DNA from: Ctena decussata
Lineage: Eukaryota > Mollusca > Bivalvia > Lucinida > Lucinidae
Direction of reading: 5' to 3'
Length of the DNA: 64,000 nt
NCBI GenBank assembly: GCA_963989385.1
Contig: OZ022502.1
Span: forward strand, 12,387,001 to 12,451,000
Made by a program: the position numbers and the translations under genes
Part shown: positions 21,233 through 33,297 of the stretch, one piece after another
Layout of the letters: each line of letters begins with the position of its first letter
Numbering within the stretch: the first letter of the stretch is position 1
The notes under the pieces: model-generated
Told to the model about the DNA's origin: nothing
Databases searched by the model: none
Seen by the model: only the letters and a program-made list of their open reading frames with translations

Positions 21233-21554
21233 GTAAGTATTTGTTTTAGGGTTAGCGATTGCTTAGGGTGAACGAATGCGCTTTCGGGGCAAGCAGATGT
21301 GCCATTAATTTTCATTTGTTTCCGCTCTGAATAGAAGCAAATTTTTTCCTTTTAGAGTAGATCCATTATCATGCAGGTAGTCGTATTAGTTGTCTCCCTC
21401 AGAAAAAAAATGGCAGAAAAAAAAACATTTCGTAGCCATACATCTTAAAACAGGACTACAGAAAGTTTCCTGACTTGTTATCCTTTCGACGGCCGTAGCG
21501 TATTCATGCGTAATTGCTGACAATGACTTTTTGAACGACCCACACAACCTCATA

Positions 21555-21792
21555 TGAGCCGCGACACGACAAAACCAACAATGTGGTTGTGCGCCCAACG
21601 CAGACTCAGATCAGCCTGGGCATCCGCCCAGTCCGATCAGAGTCTTCGCTGTCCGCATGGAGGTAGCTTAGACCCTTAGCTATCCTTTGAGCACTGAACG
21701 AAGAGTCTAGTCAAACTGGGCGGATGCCCAGGCTGATTTGAGCCTTCCATGGGCGCACAACCACATTGTTGGTTTTATCGTGTCGCGGCTCA
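21555..21792. mobile_element. Family-A palindromic MITE, copy 5
   Basis: Ends TGAGCCGCGACACGAC and CGTGTCGCGGCTCA, 238 bp, flanked by CATA and TATG. Confidence 0.94.
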
Positions 21793-22390
21793 TATATGCA
21801 GGCATCTTATTAATTATGATTTTTCTGTATATGCCAGAATCATGGCCTTGCACGCTCTTAGTATCAGTTCTAAAAGGAATACTGGGAGGACACTAGACGC
21901 TTTCAAATGCCGAAAAAATTCACTTCTGAAATTCGGCTTTTACCTTGACTTTTTGTACCCGCCCTGCTAATCTTACTAAACAAGCAGGGCCAAAAAGACA
22001 TATATGGGATAAACGCGCAATAGAAATGAAAATAAGAAGACAAAGAAAAAGAGAAGAAAAGAGGGAAAGATCTGTAGCAAAATCGAAAAAAAAAAAACAA
22101 GTCCGTGCGCAACTTTCTTGGTAGTGTGACCCCTGCGCCGTGACCTCTTACGTCATGAGGAAAACACGTGTCATTTATTGTAAGCTAAATATGTCTCCTA
22201 TCGATTGTACTTTCGATTTTACTCATAAAGTAAGCAAGTCAAAATTTAGGGTCAAATATTCTACCCCACCCCCTTTTACAACGATTTTCTTGAAACCTTT
22301 GGACTTCGAAAGGTTACATAACAAGTCAGGAAAGTGTCTATTGTCCTGTTATTAATCACTTCCTGAGAAAAACCTTTCTTCCGGCACAGG
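21793..22390. other. Unannotated intron-like DNA
   Basis: A/G-rich stretch at 22010-22100 and otherwise unique sequence. No supported feature. Confidence 0.3.
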
Positions 22391-22391
22391 C

Positions 22392-22556
22392 ACACTACGC
22401 CTTTTCAGGCGATCTTGTACACCCGAAATATGCTTTTCAAATCTGTTGGCAGCAAATTTGACCAAGGCACTCTGTACAGACATCAGTCAGTTACAAATTC
22501 CAATTCAAATATTATTTTTGAAAACCTTTGTCAGCAAGGTATAATTTGAAACGACA
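22392..22556 (+). CDS. Alternative candidate terminal exon of the receptor
   Basis: After TTCTTCCGGCACAG an open stretch of about 54 codons in the phase left by 21232 runs to a TGA near 22554 (HTTPFQAILYTRNMLFKSVG and onward). It competes with 46733-46808 as the 3' end. Its composition is unlike the rest of the tail and no polyadenylation signal is close, so I rate it low. Confidence 0.18.
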
Positions 22557-22768
22557 GAAAAGAGAAGAATTATGAAAACGACATAGCAGTTCTACACGTG
22601 CACCAGCTACATACAGGCATCTGTCAAGCTCGACATTTTCTGTGTGCAGATATTTGTCAGTTGGGGCCTGTAAACAGATATTCTTTCATCCAAGTAGCCT
22701 ACCTATACCATTTTCATTTGTGCATCCTTTCTTAATGAGTCAACTTTTAAAACATCATTCCTAGGATT

Positions 22769-23004
22769 CCTAGGGGAGAGTCGGGTAACTTCGGACAGTG
22801 GGGAAATTCGGACAGTGACATTTTTTTCTTTATATGTCAGTTGTCTGGAACTAAAACAAAAAAAATAACTTGCCAAACAGTGAAAATCCTGATGAGACGG
22901 CTCATTATGAGCCGTCTCATCTGGATTTTCACTGTTTGCAATGGTATTGCAATGCTATGTCCGAATTTACCCGCCTGTCCGAAGTTACCCGACTCTCCCC
23001 TAGG
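22769..23004. mobile_element. Palindromic MITE with GAGAGTCGGGTAACTTCGGA ends, copy 1
   Basis: Ends CTAGGGGAGAGTCGGGTAAC and GTTACCCGACTCTCCCCTAG, with an inner core hairpin AACAGTGAAAATCCTGATGA around TCATTATGA. A second, more diverged copy lies at 52070-52258. Confidence 0.88.
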
Positions 23005-23114
23005 GGAAATTGCTTTCCTGCCATTTTGGTTTTAGTCGTCAGAAAGTCACAATATTCACATTACATTTTTTCAAGATGGTGGAAAATAAAGATATCTTAT
23101 AACACATTTTGTTT

Positions 23115-23272
23115 ACTGCGTTTCAGGCCATCTTCCTGGCACAGCTTAAGACTGCCACGCCCACACTACAGACCATAGAAACATCCGTTTATCATGTCAT
23201 CAAGATCAACATTCCTGCAGCAGACTTTAAAAGGATGAACTGGGCAATAAGAAAACGTTAACGAACGAACGA
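23115..23272 (+). other. Coding-like segment ending in a (GAAC)n tail
   Basis: After ACTGCGTTTCAG, 44 codons are open (AIFLAQLKTATPTLQTIETS, then VYHVIKINIPAADFKRMNW) to a TAA at about 23249, followed at once by (AACG/GAAC)n. A short tandem tail straight after a stop codon suggests the 3' end of a retroelement rather than a host exon. Family not recognised. Confidence 0.3.
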
Positions 23273-23439
23273 ACATATATTATTACACTCAAGTCTATAC
23301 AGGCATATGAGGTTATGACAAACATATGTACAATATGAACATGGTAGTTATGAATACAGTTACTGACAAGAAAGTATACAGAGGGTAAATTCAGTTTTAT
23401 GGTTTATCACTTAAGAATTACATATTTGTTGACAAATTG

Positions 23440-23575
23440 CAGATATTTGCGTAAAATTCTAAATTTTGGGACAGATAACAGACTGCTTCCTGAGCTTGAT
23501 TTGCACTGTTTGCTCAGACCTGTGTCCAAATCCAGGCGAGGGAGCAGTCTAGACAGGGTCTACACTGTTTTCCAT
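23440..23575. mobile_element. Family-F MITE copy
   Basis: Contains TTTGCACTGTTTGCTCAGAC and AGACAGGGTCTACACTGTTT in inverted/parallel arrangement, as in the other family-F copies. Confidence 0.5.
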
Positions 23576-24877
23576 GCCATTTGCTTTTTTTCCACCTGAG
23601 CTGTTTTTACCTTCAAGACAGTTCCAGTATTTATTTTAGGCGTTTCGGTTTATATACAATTTTTACGGTATTACCAACATTCGTGTATTCATTTTGTTTG
23701 ACATCTTGTGCAATAGATATGACAGAACGGTAGTTGGACGTATCTTTGTGCATAAGGAGCGGGGTAAACATATAAGAGTGTTTTGTTTTCTATATTTCCC
23801 AGCTAATTTGAGAAACATTAGTCGTACATGTATATCACTGCTGCATATACTTGTATATATTATATATTTTGTATTTTGAGTATAACAGTAACATGTATAA
23901 TAATTGTATAATAAAAATAAATACCCTCACTAGCATTTGGTTTTTGTTTTCTGAAACTCAAAGTACTATCTTAAATAAATTATTGTATCAAGCAAGGATA
24001 CATATTACGTCCCAATGATTTCAATTTCAGTGTTCTACAAAGCTTGTCTTTGTTTTTTTTTAAAGGAGTCCATTTCGTACTAGATAACACAAGCAGGTAT
24101 GCAGATGGATTTAATAAGCTGTGCAGCCAATAAGCTAATTTCACATTTTATTTCTGGCGTTCAAAGTAAAACTCTAGGTATAAGAAACAGTTGATCCTTT
24201 GACCACATCTAAAGTCTGCCAATCACCCTGTCTGTCGCCATGTTCACACGTCACGAAACATGGGTATTATGTCTTCTAAAACGATCATCGCAGATCAACA
24301 ACACCTTCAATTACAGATTCAGAAGATTGGCGTTATTTACTGAAAGACACAACCCCCTATTTTCACGCCATCTTTTAACGCTATTTATCCGCCCCGTTGG
24401 CTTTTTACACCTGTTCACTGCGGCCGATTAGGTTAATTATCTACTCCCGACATTGTCGCTGGTCATCCGGGCACATGAAATTTATCCCACAATGCACCTT
24501 GTCTACAGATTGACACCTATGTTGTTTTCATTTCCTCTAAATGAACATTCTGTCGTGTCTTTTGTCGGAGCAGAGATTTCAATTTGAGAAACAAAACATA
24601 GCAGATACTATCTGCAGTTATTCAATGAGGGTCAGATGATGATAATAGGGTCTTATTTGGACATCATATAATTTGGCAGTTGTTTAACTTATCCTATTGA
24701 GAATGTGTATGGCATATTGTCAGAATGCAAGGTAATTACTGGTCTGTACCCAGTGATAGGCGTTTGGGGTCTTGGCGTTGGGAGATTCTCACAGGTTTAG
24801 GAATTCAATATGCGTTTGAGTTTAAAGTGAATACGCTTTCAGGCAAAGCAAGTTTGCCAGTTTAATTCAGATTTGTC
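23576..24877. other. Low-repeat region without supported genes
   Basis: Mostly unique sequence, AT-rich to 24180, then less so at 24190-24560 (includes GATTAGGTTAATTATCTACT). I see no exon pair. Conserved noncoding sequence is possible but cannot be judged without another genome. Confidence 0.3.
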
Positions 24878-25030
24878 AGGAGCGGCTGAAGCGTAGTGGT
24901 TTAGGCGCTAGACTACTACTCCAGGGGTTGCAGGTTCGACTCCCGCTCCTCCGATCTTTTGAATGAGACTTTAAACCAAGGTCTCGCCTTCGTATGACAT
25001 ATGTATTGGTGGGACTTTAAACCAGAGTTC
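24878..25030 (+). mobile_element. tRNA-derived SINE (plus strand)
   Basis: The head AGGAGCGGCTGAAGCGTAGT, with A box-like TAGTGGTTTAGGCGC and B box GGTTCGACTCC, followed by a short body (GGGACTTTAAACCAG). The tRNA stems are imperfect and a body follows, so it is not called as a tRNA gene. Confidence 0.7.
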
Positions 25031-25118
25031 ACTCACTCACGGAATTTTTGCATCCCTTCCCGGTAGTTTGCTTTTTTATGTGTCCGAACTCCGACCAGTG
25101 GTAACATCTGAACACAAA

Positions 25119-25232
25119 TGAGCCGCGACACGAGAAAACCAACAATGTGGTTGTGCGCCCAGCGGATGCCCAGGCTGATCTGAGTGCGCCGGGCGTACGA
25201 CCACATTGTTGGGTTTCTCGTGTCGCGGCTCA
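25119..25232. mobile_element. Family-A MITE, internally deleted copy (114 bp)
   Basis: Both ends are intact (TGAGCCGCGACACGAG and CTCGTGTCGCGGCTCA) but the central half is missing. It shows that a minimal arm pair persists. Confidence 0.93.
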
Positions 25233-25405
25233 AATTAATTTGAACAGCGCTTCAACCTTTGCGTTTCGTTAAAATGTGGATTGATGTGCGTAGAATGGGT
25301 CATAGTAGGAGAAAAAAGACAAATCGCATAGGCTATGCATGTGATGGTCTGTCGTCGTTTGAGTTTTCCAAATTTGAACCCCGCTCTAATATTTTTATCG
25401 AACAC

Positions 25406-25515
25406 CGTAAAATCTAAGTATTGGGACAGATAGGTCTGAGCAAACAGTGCTGGTCCATATCAGACAGCTCCTAAAGTCCGATCAGTATCTACAGTTTGCA
25501 ACTCCACGTGCATCT
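25406..25515. mobile_element. Family-F MITE copy
   Basis: CCGTAAAATCTAAGTATTGG, then GAGCAAACAGTGCTGG, then TCTACAGTTTGC: the family-F end and core arms. Confidence 0.6.
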
Positions 25516-25527
25516 TTTGGGCGATAA

Positions 25528-25531
25528 ACAA

Positions 25532-25566
<35 letters not shown>
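25528..25566. repeat. Poly-A tract
   Basis: More than 30 consecutive A. Some may be the tail of a retroposed sequence. Confidence 0.95.
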
Positions 25567-25567
<1 letters not shown>

Positions 25568-26135
25568 ACAACAGGACTGATTTTGGAAAAGAACAAAGAA
25601 GGGGTAGACAGGAGGTAAAGAGCAGAACAATTTTATTATAGACCTTTATTATAGACCTTAGATCAGATTCGCATGAAGTAGGTCATTTCAAATCACGAAT
25701 AGCATATGCTGTGGATGTTAATACGATCAGACGGGCGGACGACCAGTTGCCTGGGATATTTAACATTAGTAAAACATACAGCTGGCGAAAACGAAACAGC
25801 TTTAAATTTTTTAATTTTTTTTTTGAAGGAGCTTTAAATGATTAGCGTTTAGTTATACAAAACATATTTTGTATATCATCAAAATCACCATTTTAATCTG
25901 TTTAATTACTTCCATTAATTCGATATTTTAGATAAAGATCGACGAAAGATTTGCTATTTAGAGACCATAGTTATCACTACATCTTAATTCTAAACGTTTA
26001 AGGAATAGTTATTAAAACTGTTAATTTTGTGTAAAAGTGTGAAAAAAATTAGATTGCATTTTGATAAGACAAATACCGACCGGAATAGTGTGAACATTTC
26101 TTCAACTGCCGGCTAGAAGTATCTTTTCACATACT

Positions 26136-26566
26136 GTAAAACACTTACATTTGACGGTTACTAAATTGGCGATATTGGCGTTGAGGCTTACTAAATTTTG
26201 GCGATATTGGCGGTTAAAGACAAAGAGCGCTAAAATATCAGTCCGCCAACACTCTTACTGACGCACTGCATTGCAGAGGTTCAGATAAAAAGGACTACCT
26301 GATGAGTATTTGAGATACTTTCTATACCATTCAATGAAACTATACATTTTGGCATCCATTAGAATCGCCTCAATGAGGCGATTCTGATAGATGCCACAAT
26401 GCATAGTCTAATAAAGGGGTAAGAAAAATTGTTACAAATTAACATCAAATTTTCATTACAGTCTTGAACCATGGATATCTTGAACGCCAAAATTAAACTG
26501 CGCCAATATATTGTTTTCATTAAACCGCGAAATTTTGATACCGCAGATATTAAGTGTTTTACATTA
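26136..26566. mobile_element. 430-bp TIR element with GTAAAACACTTA ends
   Basis: Outer ends TGTAAAACACTTA and TAAGTGTTTTACA; subterminal GGCGATATTGGCG motifs mirrored by CGCCAATAT. The central hairpin ATTAGAATCGCCTCAATGAG shares the core of family B despite different ends. Confidence 0.75.
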
Positions 26567-26792
26567 TTGTGACGAAACTGAATGCCGATGCCAGCTGGCA
26601 AGAAAAATTGTTGCAAAGACAAAAAGATAGGCAATGATCAAGAGCTAATACAATCAGACCCCGTATCCCGCCTTCAAAACCAAAAGGAAAAGAATGAAAT
26701 TAAAAAAAAAAAGTGAAAAAATGAAAATGATTCCTGAAAGCCACGCATGGTAAACCGAATGAACAACTCTTCCTCGGACAGGTGGCGATACA

Positions 26793-27070
26793 ACTACCTC
26801 ACCTGCAGTGCAAGTGGTGCTTTCAGGTGAGTCAGAGCTCTAGATAAGAGGGGTATTTGATGATAATTCAGGGATATGTTTTTTTTATTTCTCATTGAAA
26901 CCATATGTTGTGACCCCTCATTTGAACCGTCTCATCGAGACGGTTCAGATGAGGGGTCACAATATATGTTTTATGCAGAATTAGCAAAAATTATCCCTAA
27001 TTATCACCAAATACTCCCTCTTACCTAGAGCTCTGACTCACCTAGAAAGCACTACTCGCACAACTGGTAA
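26793..27070. mobile_element. Palindromic MITE with CAGGTGAGTCAGAGCTCTAG arms
   Basis: The left arm CAGGTGAGTCAGAGCTCTAG is mirrored at about 27020-27045. The centre is TGTGACCCCTCATTTGAACC around an ATCGAGAC loop. Its core resembles the family-B core in layout. Confidence 0.8.
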
Positions 27071-27135
27071 ACGACACCGGCAGGGAAAACCAGAACAAGT
27101 AATAGTATCATCTGTATTTTACTTATTTTCCTTAA

Positions 27136-27341
27136 CCCTTAAAGCGCCAAAAATTAAAATTTTTGAATTGGCAAACAGTGTAGATCCAGATGAGATGGCT
27201 CATAATGAGCCACCTCATCTGAATCTACACTGTTTGTCCTATAGTGTTCAAATTCTCAATATGGTATTGCTTGGACGAAACATTTTTTGAAATTCGACCG
27301 ACGTAAATTTTGTCGTCTGCTTTTTGGCGCATTAAGGGTTA
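27136..27341. mobile_element. MITE with AACCCTTAAAGCGCC ends, copy 1
   Basis: Ends AACCCTTAAAGCGCCAAAAA and TTGGCGCATTAAGGGTT. The inner hairpin is CAAACAGTGTAGATCCAGAT around TCATAATGA. Copy 2 is at 48960-49158. Confidence 0.85.
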
Positions 27342-27376
27342 AATTACAAAAAAGTGAGCAGCTATACAGGTAATCA

Positions 27377-27446
27377 TATTGCTAGAAGACCACAGACAAG
27401 CGGACACATTGAGGAACTACATTAGAGGAAACGCCTTGGAACGGTC
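27377..27446 (+). other. Coding-like segment
   Basis: Between CTATACAG and GTCAGT, 23 codons are open (VIILLEDHRQADTLRNYIRG, then NALER) in phase 0-2. No neighbouring exon in phase was found. It may be part of a decayed element or an isolated exon. Confidence 0.2.
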
Positions 27447-27459
27447 AGTACTAGATTAT

Positions 27460-27879
27460 TTGGGTAGGGATGGGTGGAGGGGTGGGGGAGTGTTGTTAAT
27501 CTAGTTTTACTGGATTCAAATCCTCGGTCTCAGCTTCTGCAATAGTTCGAAATATTTAGTTAGCTTTTTGGTCCGCGTGAAGGTTTCCTTTGTGAAGGCC
27601 TCCCACGGCGGCACTTCTGTTTTGGTTCTTCGTGGTTGTTTTATTTAGTGTTTGTTGCTATGTCTGTTGATATATTGTTTGTGATGTTAAGGTTAGCCCG
27701 GTGACCACCTACATGGGAACTAGCTGTTCACATGGCTGTCACTGAGGTCTTCGGTTGTGACTAATTTTCTGTTGTCTTTTTCCCACATGGTGTCTTGGGT
27801 GGGATCTGGGATTGAATTGTGTCGTTTCCTGAGAATTTTCCCACTAAATACGTATACATGTACATACTCCTTGTTGAAA

Positions 27880-27939
<60 letters not shown>

Positions 27940-28014
27940 TAGTTGTATATATGTTATATGTTACCATGCTGCTCTTCTACATGGAGGAAATAAAGAAATC
28001 TATCTATCTATCAA
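27460..28014 (+). mobile_element. Retroposon with (CT)n inside and (ATCT)n tail
   Basis: Ends TACATGGAGGAAATAAAGAA then (ATCT)3-4, a typical short tandem tail of a LINE/SINE 3' end. An internal (CT)n of about 55 bp lies at 27882-27936; it produces opposite-strand Arg/Glu and Leu/Ser open frames, which I do not call. The 5' limit is approximate. Confidence 0.55.
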
Positions 28015-28376
28015 AGGAAACAAAATCACGGATAAAAAATGTGATGGATCAAAGATAAGCACTTATAAGAAACCACGTATTGCGACACCTGGAGATGTAC
28101 TGGAGCAAACAAAAACTACCGAATGGCCAAACAGCAGCCTAATTGTCTTATCTTGTGTGTATCTAAAGATTGGGGGGTGGGGAGGGGGGTGGCGGAGGGG
28201 ATGATCATATTTTGAAAGCTCATATTTTAACTTGTTTTTCAAATCTTATTATCTAGCGTTGGTCTGGCTGGTTCCTATTTTTTCGATGATTTCTATTCTC
28301 CGTTCTGTCGACAGTCAGTCCCTATGTCGCTGTAATTCACTGACATATAGCATATGAATAGATGATTGAGAAAATC

Positions 28377-28616
28377 TGGGCCCTTACACGACAAAACTAA
28401 CAAAGTGGCATGTGCACCCAGCTAAGACTCATATCAGCCTTGGCAGCCGCCCAGTCTGATCAGAGTCTTCGCTGTGTGCTTTAAGAATGGCTAAGGGTCT
28501 ACGCTAGCTCCACGCGGACAGCAAAGACTGCGATGAGACTTGGCGGATGCTAAAACTCATCTGAGTCTTACCTGGGCGCATGTGCCACTTTGTTGGTTTT
28601 GTCAATTTGCGACTCA
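28377..28616. mobile_element. Family-A palindromic MITE, copy 7 (diverged)
   Basis: Left end degraded (TGGGCCCTTACACGAC), right end GCGACTCA. The inner ATCAGCCTTGGCAGCCGCCC and mirror are retained. Confidence 0.85.
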
Positions 28617-28756
28617 TTAATAATGGTTGAAGAGTACAATATGGTCACAATGGCTAGGAAAAGGAATACTCTGCATCTGCTGTTTTCATCATTTGATTAT
28701 GACTCTGATCTCTGAAGAAAAAACCTGTCTGACATACTATGACTCGTAAACTAACA

Positions 28757-29092
28757 GCCCCGGATCCAGGGGGTGGGCTTTAGGGCTTCAGCCCCGTCAC
28801 CTGGGCCTGGTTAGATCAAAATATATGTTGCGATATCTCATTAGAATCGCCTCGGCGAGGCCTCGGCGAGGCGGTTCTAATGAGATATCACAGCATATAT
28901 TTCAAGGCAGAAAGGATATTTTCAAAAATTCTCATCAAAATTGATCCCTTTTATGCGATATATTTTTAAGTCCCCCCACCTGCCACCCCCCCCCCCCGCC
29001 CCCACACACACACAAACATACATCTCGGCACCTACAAGCCCCACTTATCATCCGGAGCCCCACCAGTATGTGGTGGTCTGGATCTGGGCCTG
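28757..29092. mobile_element. Family-B palindromic MITE, copy 3 (inverted)
   Basis: AGCCCCGGATCCAGGGGGTG at the left, TGGATCTGGGCCT at the right. The centre duplicates the tip of the hairpin (CCTCGGCGAGGCCTCGGCGA). Confidence 0.85.
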
Positions 29093-31100
29093 ACTAAGAC
29101 ACATTTGATACTCTGGGCCAAATTTGCACAGTTCTGCTACACGCAGCAGGCCAAACCTCTTACCACTGTCTTTGTAATCTCCGTGACCTTCACAATAGGC
29201 CGGCAATCCGACCGTATGTATTCAGACAAGCAGAACCTACGGACACTTGCTGAAAACCGGAAGTCGACCTCGCGGCACCGGGTTACACAATTTATAACCT
29301 TTTAGAATACTATGTGGATTCGATCCTGCTTCGGGCAGGCAGCGGTTAGTGAAATAACTGCTCTGGGAGGAACCGAGAACTCAGTTTCAATTTTAAAAAA
29401 TAGTGGCTATTTTTAACAGAAAACACTGTTTCTACTTTTGCTGAAAATTCGTTCGAAAACTGTTAAATATGCCAACGGATTCTTTAAACTTGAAGAATGC
29501 ATTCATAAGTTTCGCACCCATACAAAATGGGTTTGTGAAAACAAAAGTACGTACCAACACACCAAATTGTGAATTTATTTATTTATTTATTCTGTAAGGA
29601 TTGCATGCCCAATACGAGTTTTTCCGTAATTCCAGAACATCAGTTAATTGCTAGACTCAGTGGGCATTCCTAAAGGGCCTTTCTGCGTCTCTTTCCGTTG
29701 AGGACCTCAGTTAAAATAGCCAACCATATTTCAACAAAAGAGAAAACTGTGTTCTTTGTTAAAATGGCCAAATGAAATCTGTGTTGTCTGCTAAAAATAT
29801 AGCCGAATATTTAAAACAAAAATGTAGAAACTGTGTTGTCTTTAAAAATGGCCATATAATACGATGCATTCGTCATAATTTATTATCATGTACAAAATGT
29901 TAATTATCAGTCTTTTGAAAACAGACACAGAGGTGTACCCATACATTTGTAACAAATAGTTTTCTAAGTTTTATTTCAATACACGAATTAATCGGTTTAG
30001 GATTATTTTATGCAGTGACTCGGTGGCAGGAGATGCAGCCATGAATTCGTTCCGCTGAGCCTCCTGGAGACCATTGTTGAAACAAAAACAGCGTGAATAA
30101 CGATTAATGATTAACGCATACTGCAGAAACGAAGTAAAGATTAAAACTAGAATTTCTGTGGAGGGAGAGAAAAGGCCAACTCAGTAGGTTTGTCTGAAGA
30201 TAAACATCTGATCGCGGTAATTAATAAAATTAGGGCGATCATGAAATAATCTAAATTCTTTCACATATTTATTGAAATAATTATCTGTTTAAACGGTAAA
30301 CACTTGTCGCAAGTGTGAATATTAATTTAGATTTTTAAGATAAAATTTGGGGTGGAAAACAGTTAGCAATACCGTTAATAGCTGTACTTATAGATTACAA
30401 TTGAAGGAAAGGAATTTAATTCCGAATATATCAGAGTCATAATGATAAATTCCGAAACTACATGGATCATTTGTTCCGCGGAACTGGGGAAAAATACGTT
30501 TCCAAATGTTGCAATATAACAAGCGATCGCGGGGAACTTTGTCAGGCCTACGAGAAATTCACGGAGAGGAAAAACGAACAATGCCAAAATTACAGACGTT
30601 CCAAAAGTAGAACGCAACGCTGTTAAGAGCCTTTCTTGGAGCGGGCGGGGTGGGGGGGGGGGGGGGGGTATGGGGAACGAACAATTCCGCAATCAGGACA
30701 GGCGTTCCAAAAATATTAATGCAGCAACGCTGCTAACATGGTTAACAGAGCTCACCCGTTTTTCAAAACTGAGTTTCACTATTAAAATCCCTTTTCTCTA
30801 ATTTCTGTTCTACAACATTAACTAGTGATGGAAATTTTGTCTCTGGATTTAGGTTTTAAATGTTGTCGCAAATGTTATAACTTTACGTTACGCAAGTAAT
30901 TTCTTCAGAGTAGGTAAAATACATTAAGAAACCACAAAGTGTCTTTGATGTTGTCCTTAAGAGGAATGAACTTATGAAGTTTAATAGAAATATTCAAATA
31001 AGTCAAAGAGCTGTGGCAAAGACATGACATTTTGTCAAGGGGACATAACTCATTAGATATGCGACAAAAATTATTATTCCGTTTTTGACATTTTGTCATA
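29093..31100. other. 2-kb region with only minor repeats
   Basis: Contains (ATTT)n near 29574-29592, a diverged short repeat at 29740-29870 (ACTGTGTTSTTTGTTAAAAT-like) and a poly-G at 30649-30668. The frame at 29105-29305 lacks splice or domain support. Nothing else is supported. Confidence 0.4.
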
Positions 31101-31335
31101 TGAGCCGTGACACAAGAAAACCAACAAAGTGGCATGTGCGCTGAGCGAAGACTCAGATCAGCCTGGGCATCTGCCCAGTCTGATCAGAGTCTTAGCTGGG
31201 CGCTTAAAGTGTAGCTAAGGGTCTAAGTCATGTCTACAGCAAAGACTCTGATCAGACTGGGTGGATGCCCAGGCTGATCTAAGTCTTCGGTGGGCGCACA
31301 TGCCACTTTTTTTTGGTTTGTCGTGTCGCGGCTCA
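31101..31335. mobile_element. Family-A palindromic MITE, copy 8
   Basis: TGAGCCGTGACACAAG to CGTGTCGCGGCTCA, the GTGGCATGTGCGC subtype. Confidence 0.92.
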
Positions 31336-31474
31336 ATTATTAGGATGAATACATCTTTCAAGTTTCCAGAATGTTCCGAAGAGTAAGAAGCTGAATTCCA
31401 AACATTAAATTTTGGCCAAAACAGCGAACAGCAAAAGAGGTTTTCTCCTTACTTTGTACATCTAATCTCATTAA

Positions 31475-32770
31475 CACGCCTACCAATCGCTCTCATGCGA
31501 AACCACGGTTCAGAACGCCAATCCATGAGAGGAGTTTCCGGTTTTGCATGAGGGGAGCCAAAATCGTAAACAAATTTGACATCGGCACAAGGTTTGTGGT
31601 ATTTATTTTCTCTGAAAACTATTTATGCAAAATATAAGAATGCTATTTTGTCACATAGACATTAGTTCTTCGGCACATGAAAGCATTAGGCACATGGTCT
31701 TGCATTTTTCCAGATATGCATTTAGTACGGCGGAGCATGTGTTCAAGATCAATCTAGGCGATATATACATGTAGGAAAAAGTTGCATTCTCTTGCTTGAT
31801 TTTGAGTCTCTGACCTTGGCAGTCGCAAAGAAGTGAACGGAACTACTGTATGCGTGAATCCGAATGTTGGAAGTAAGTATATCGTGATGGACAGTTTAAA
31901 ATTTAGAAAATATACGCAAAAACTTGGCATCGTCAGCCCGGTTCCGCATGAGATAATAGAAAATATAAGAAATTTTTATCAAACACAAAAACAACTTCTG
32001 AATAATGATTGGATCAAAACTAACATGAGCTCTGTGATAAATCATTATTTTATACATTGCAGATTACTTTCTGGCTGTTTTTATTCCCCGTTTGTCTTTT
32101 ATGACCTATTGCAAACCCTCTTTCAAACCCCCTTGCATACCTCAAAAGCAGACAAACGGGGATTAAAACAGCCAGAAGGTCATCTGCAATGTATAATATA
32201 ATGATATATCAAAGAATTCAAGTTAGTTTTGGTCCAATTATTGTTCAGTAGCTGTTTTTGTGTTTGATAAAAATTCCTTAGATTTTCTACAACTCATGCG
32301 GAACCGGGCTGACGATGCCAAGTTTTTGCGTATATTTTCTAAATTCTAAACTGTCCATCACGGAAAGCTTACTTTCAATGTTTGGATTTACGCATACAGT
32401 AGTTCTGTTCACTTCTTTGCGACTGACAAGGTCAGAGACTCAAAATCAAGCAAGAGAATGCGACTTTTCCCTACATGTATATATCGCCGAGATTGACCTT
32501 GAACACATGCTCCGCCGTACTAAATGCATATCTGGAAAAATGCAAGGCCATGTGGCTTATCCTTTCATGTGCCGAAGAACTAATGTATATGTGACAAAAT
32601 AGCATTCTTATATTTTGCATAAATAGATTTCAGAGAAAATAAATACCTCAAACCTTGTGCCGATGTCAAATTTGTTTACGATTTTGGCTCCCCTCATGCA
32701 AAACCGGAAACTCCTCTCATGGATTGGCGTTCTGAACCGTGGTTTCGCATGAGAGCGATTGGTAGGCGTG
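31475..32770. mobile_element. 1.3-kb foldback palindrome with ATTAA target duplication
   Basis: Two arms of about 648 bp, near perfect along their length, start CACGCCTACCAATCGCTCTC and end with its inverse. They are flanked on both sides by ATTAA (31470-31474 and 32771-32775). The centre is near 32122, between CCCCGTTTGTCTTTT and AAAAGCAGACAAACGGGG. Frames on both strands (for example from 31833) are mirror-image artefacts or remnants with no known domain. Confidence 0.9.
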
Positions 32771-32947
32771 ATTAAGACGCGTGTAAGTGTGAACAAATGT
32801 TCAAAAGAGTTAAGGAACTAGAGTCCCCACAAAAAATTTGGCAAAGGCAGATAACTCATAAATTAAGAGATCGATAGTTGTCTTTCCATTCAAGAGACGA
32901 ATTTATATTCTTGCGATTATGTTGGAGGAGAAAAAGTAATATACATT

Positions 32948-33185
32948 TGAGCCGCGACACGACAAAACCAACAATGTGGTTGTGCGCCCAGCGCAGACTC
33001 AGATCAGCCTGGGCATCCGCCCAGTCTGATCAGAGTCTTCGCTGTGCGCATGAAGAAAGCTTAGACCCTTAGCTACCCTTTAAGCGCTTAGCAAAGAGTC
33101 TGTTCAGACTGAGCGGATGCCCAGGCTGATCTGAGTCTGTGCTGGGCGCACAACCACATTGTTGGTTTACTCGTGTCGCGGCTCA
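32948..33185. mobile_element. Family-A palindromic MITE, copy 9
   Basis: TGAGCCGCGACACGAC to CTCGTGTCGCGGCTCA, 238 bp. Confidence 0.94.
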
Positions 33186-33297
33186 TTTACATATTTAGGA
33201 TAATTTTGGAAGGATAAGCTCCCGTCTTACAACCAAATAAATAAGCCATATCATTATATTTTTGGCCCCTTTATTTAGAACTGCCTAAACAACGACA

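Noticed and set aside
27757..28058. Leu/Ser and Arg/Glu frames
   Set aside because: They come from the (CT)n microsatellite inside a retroposon.
31833..32602. Frames of 122 and 95 codons in the 31475-32770 palindrome
   Set aside because: They lie within mirror-image arms, show no domain and end at the dyad; more likely element DNA than genes.
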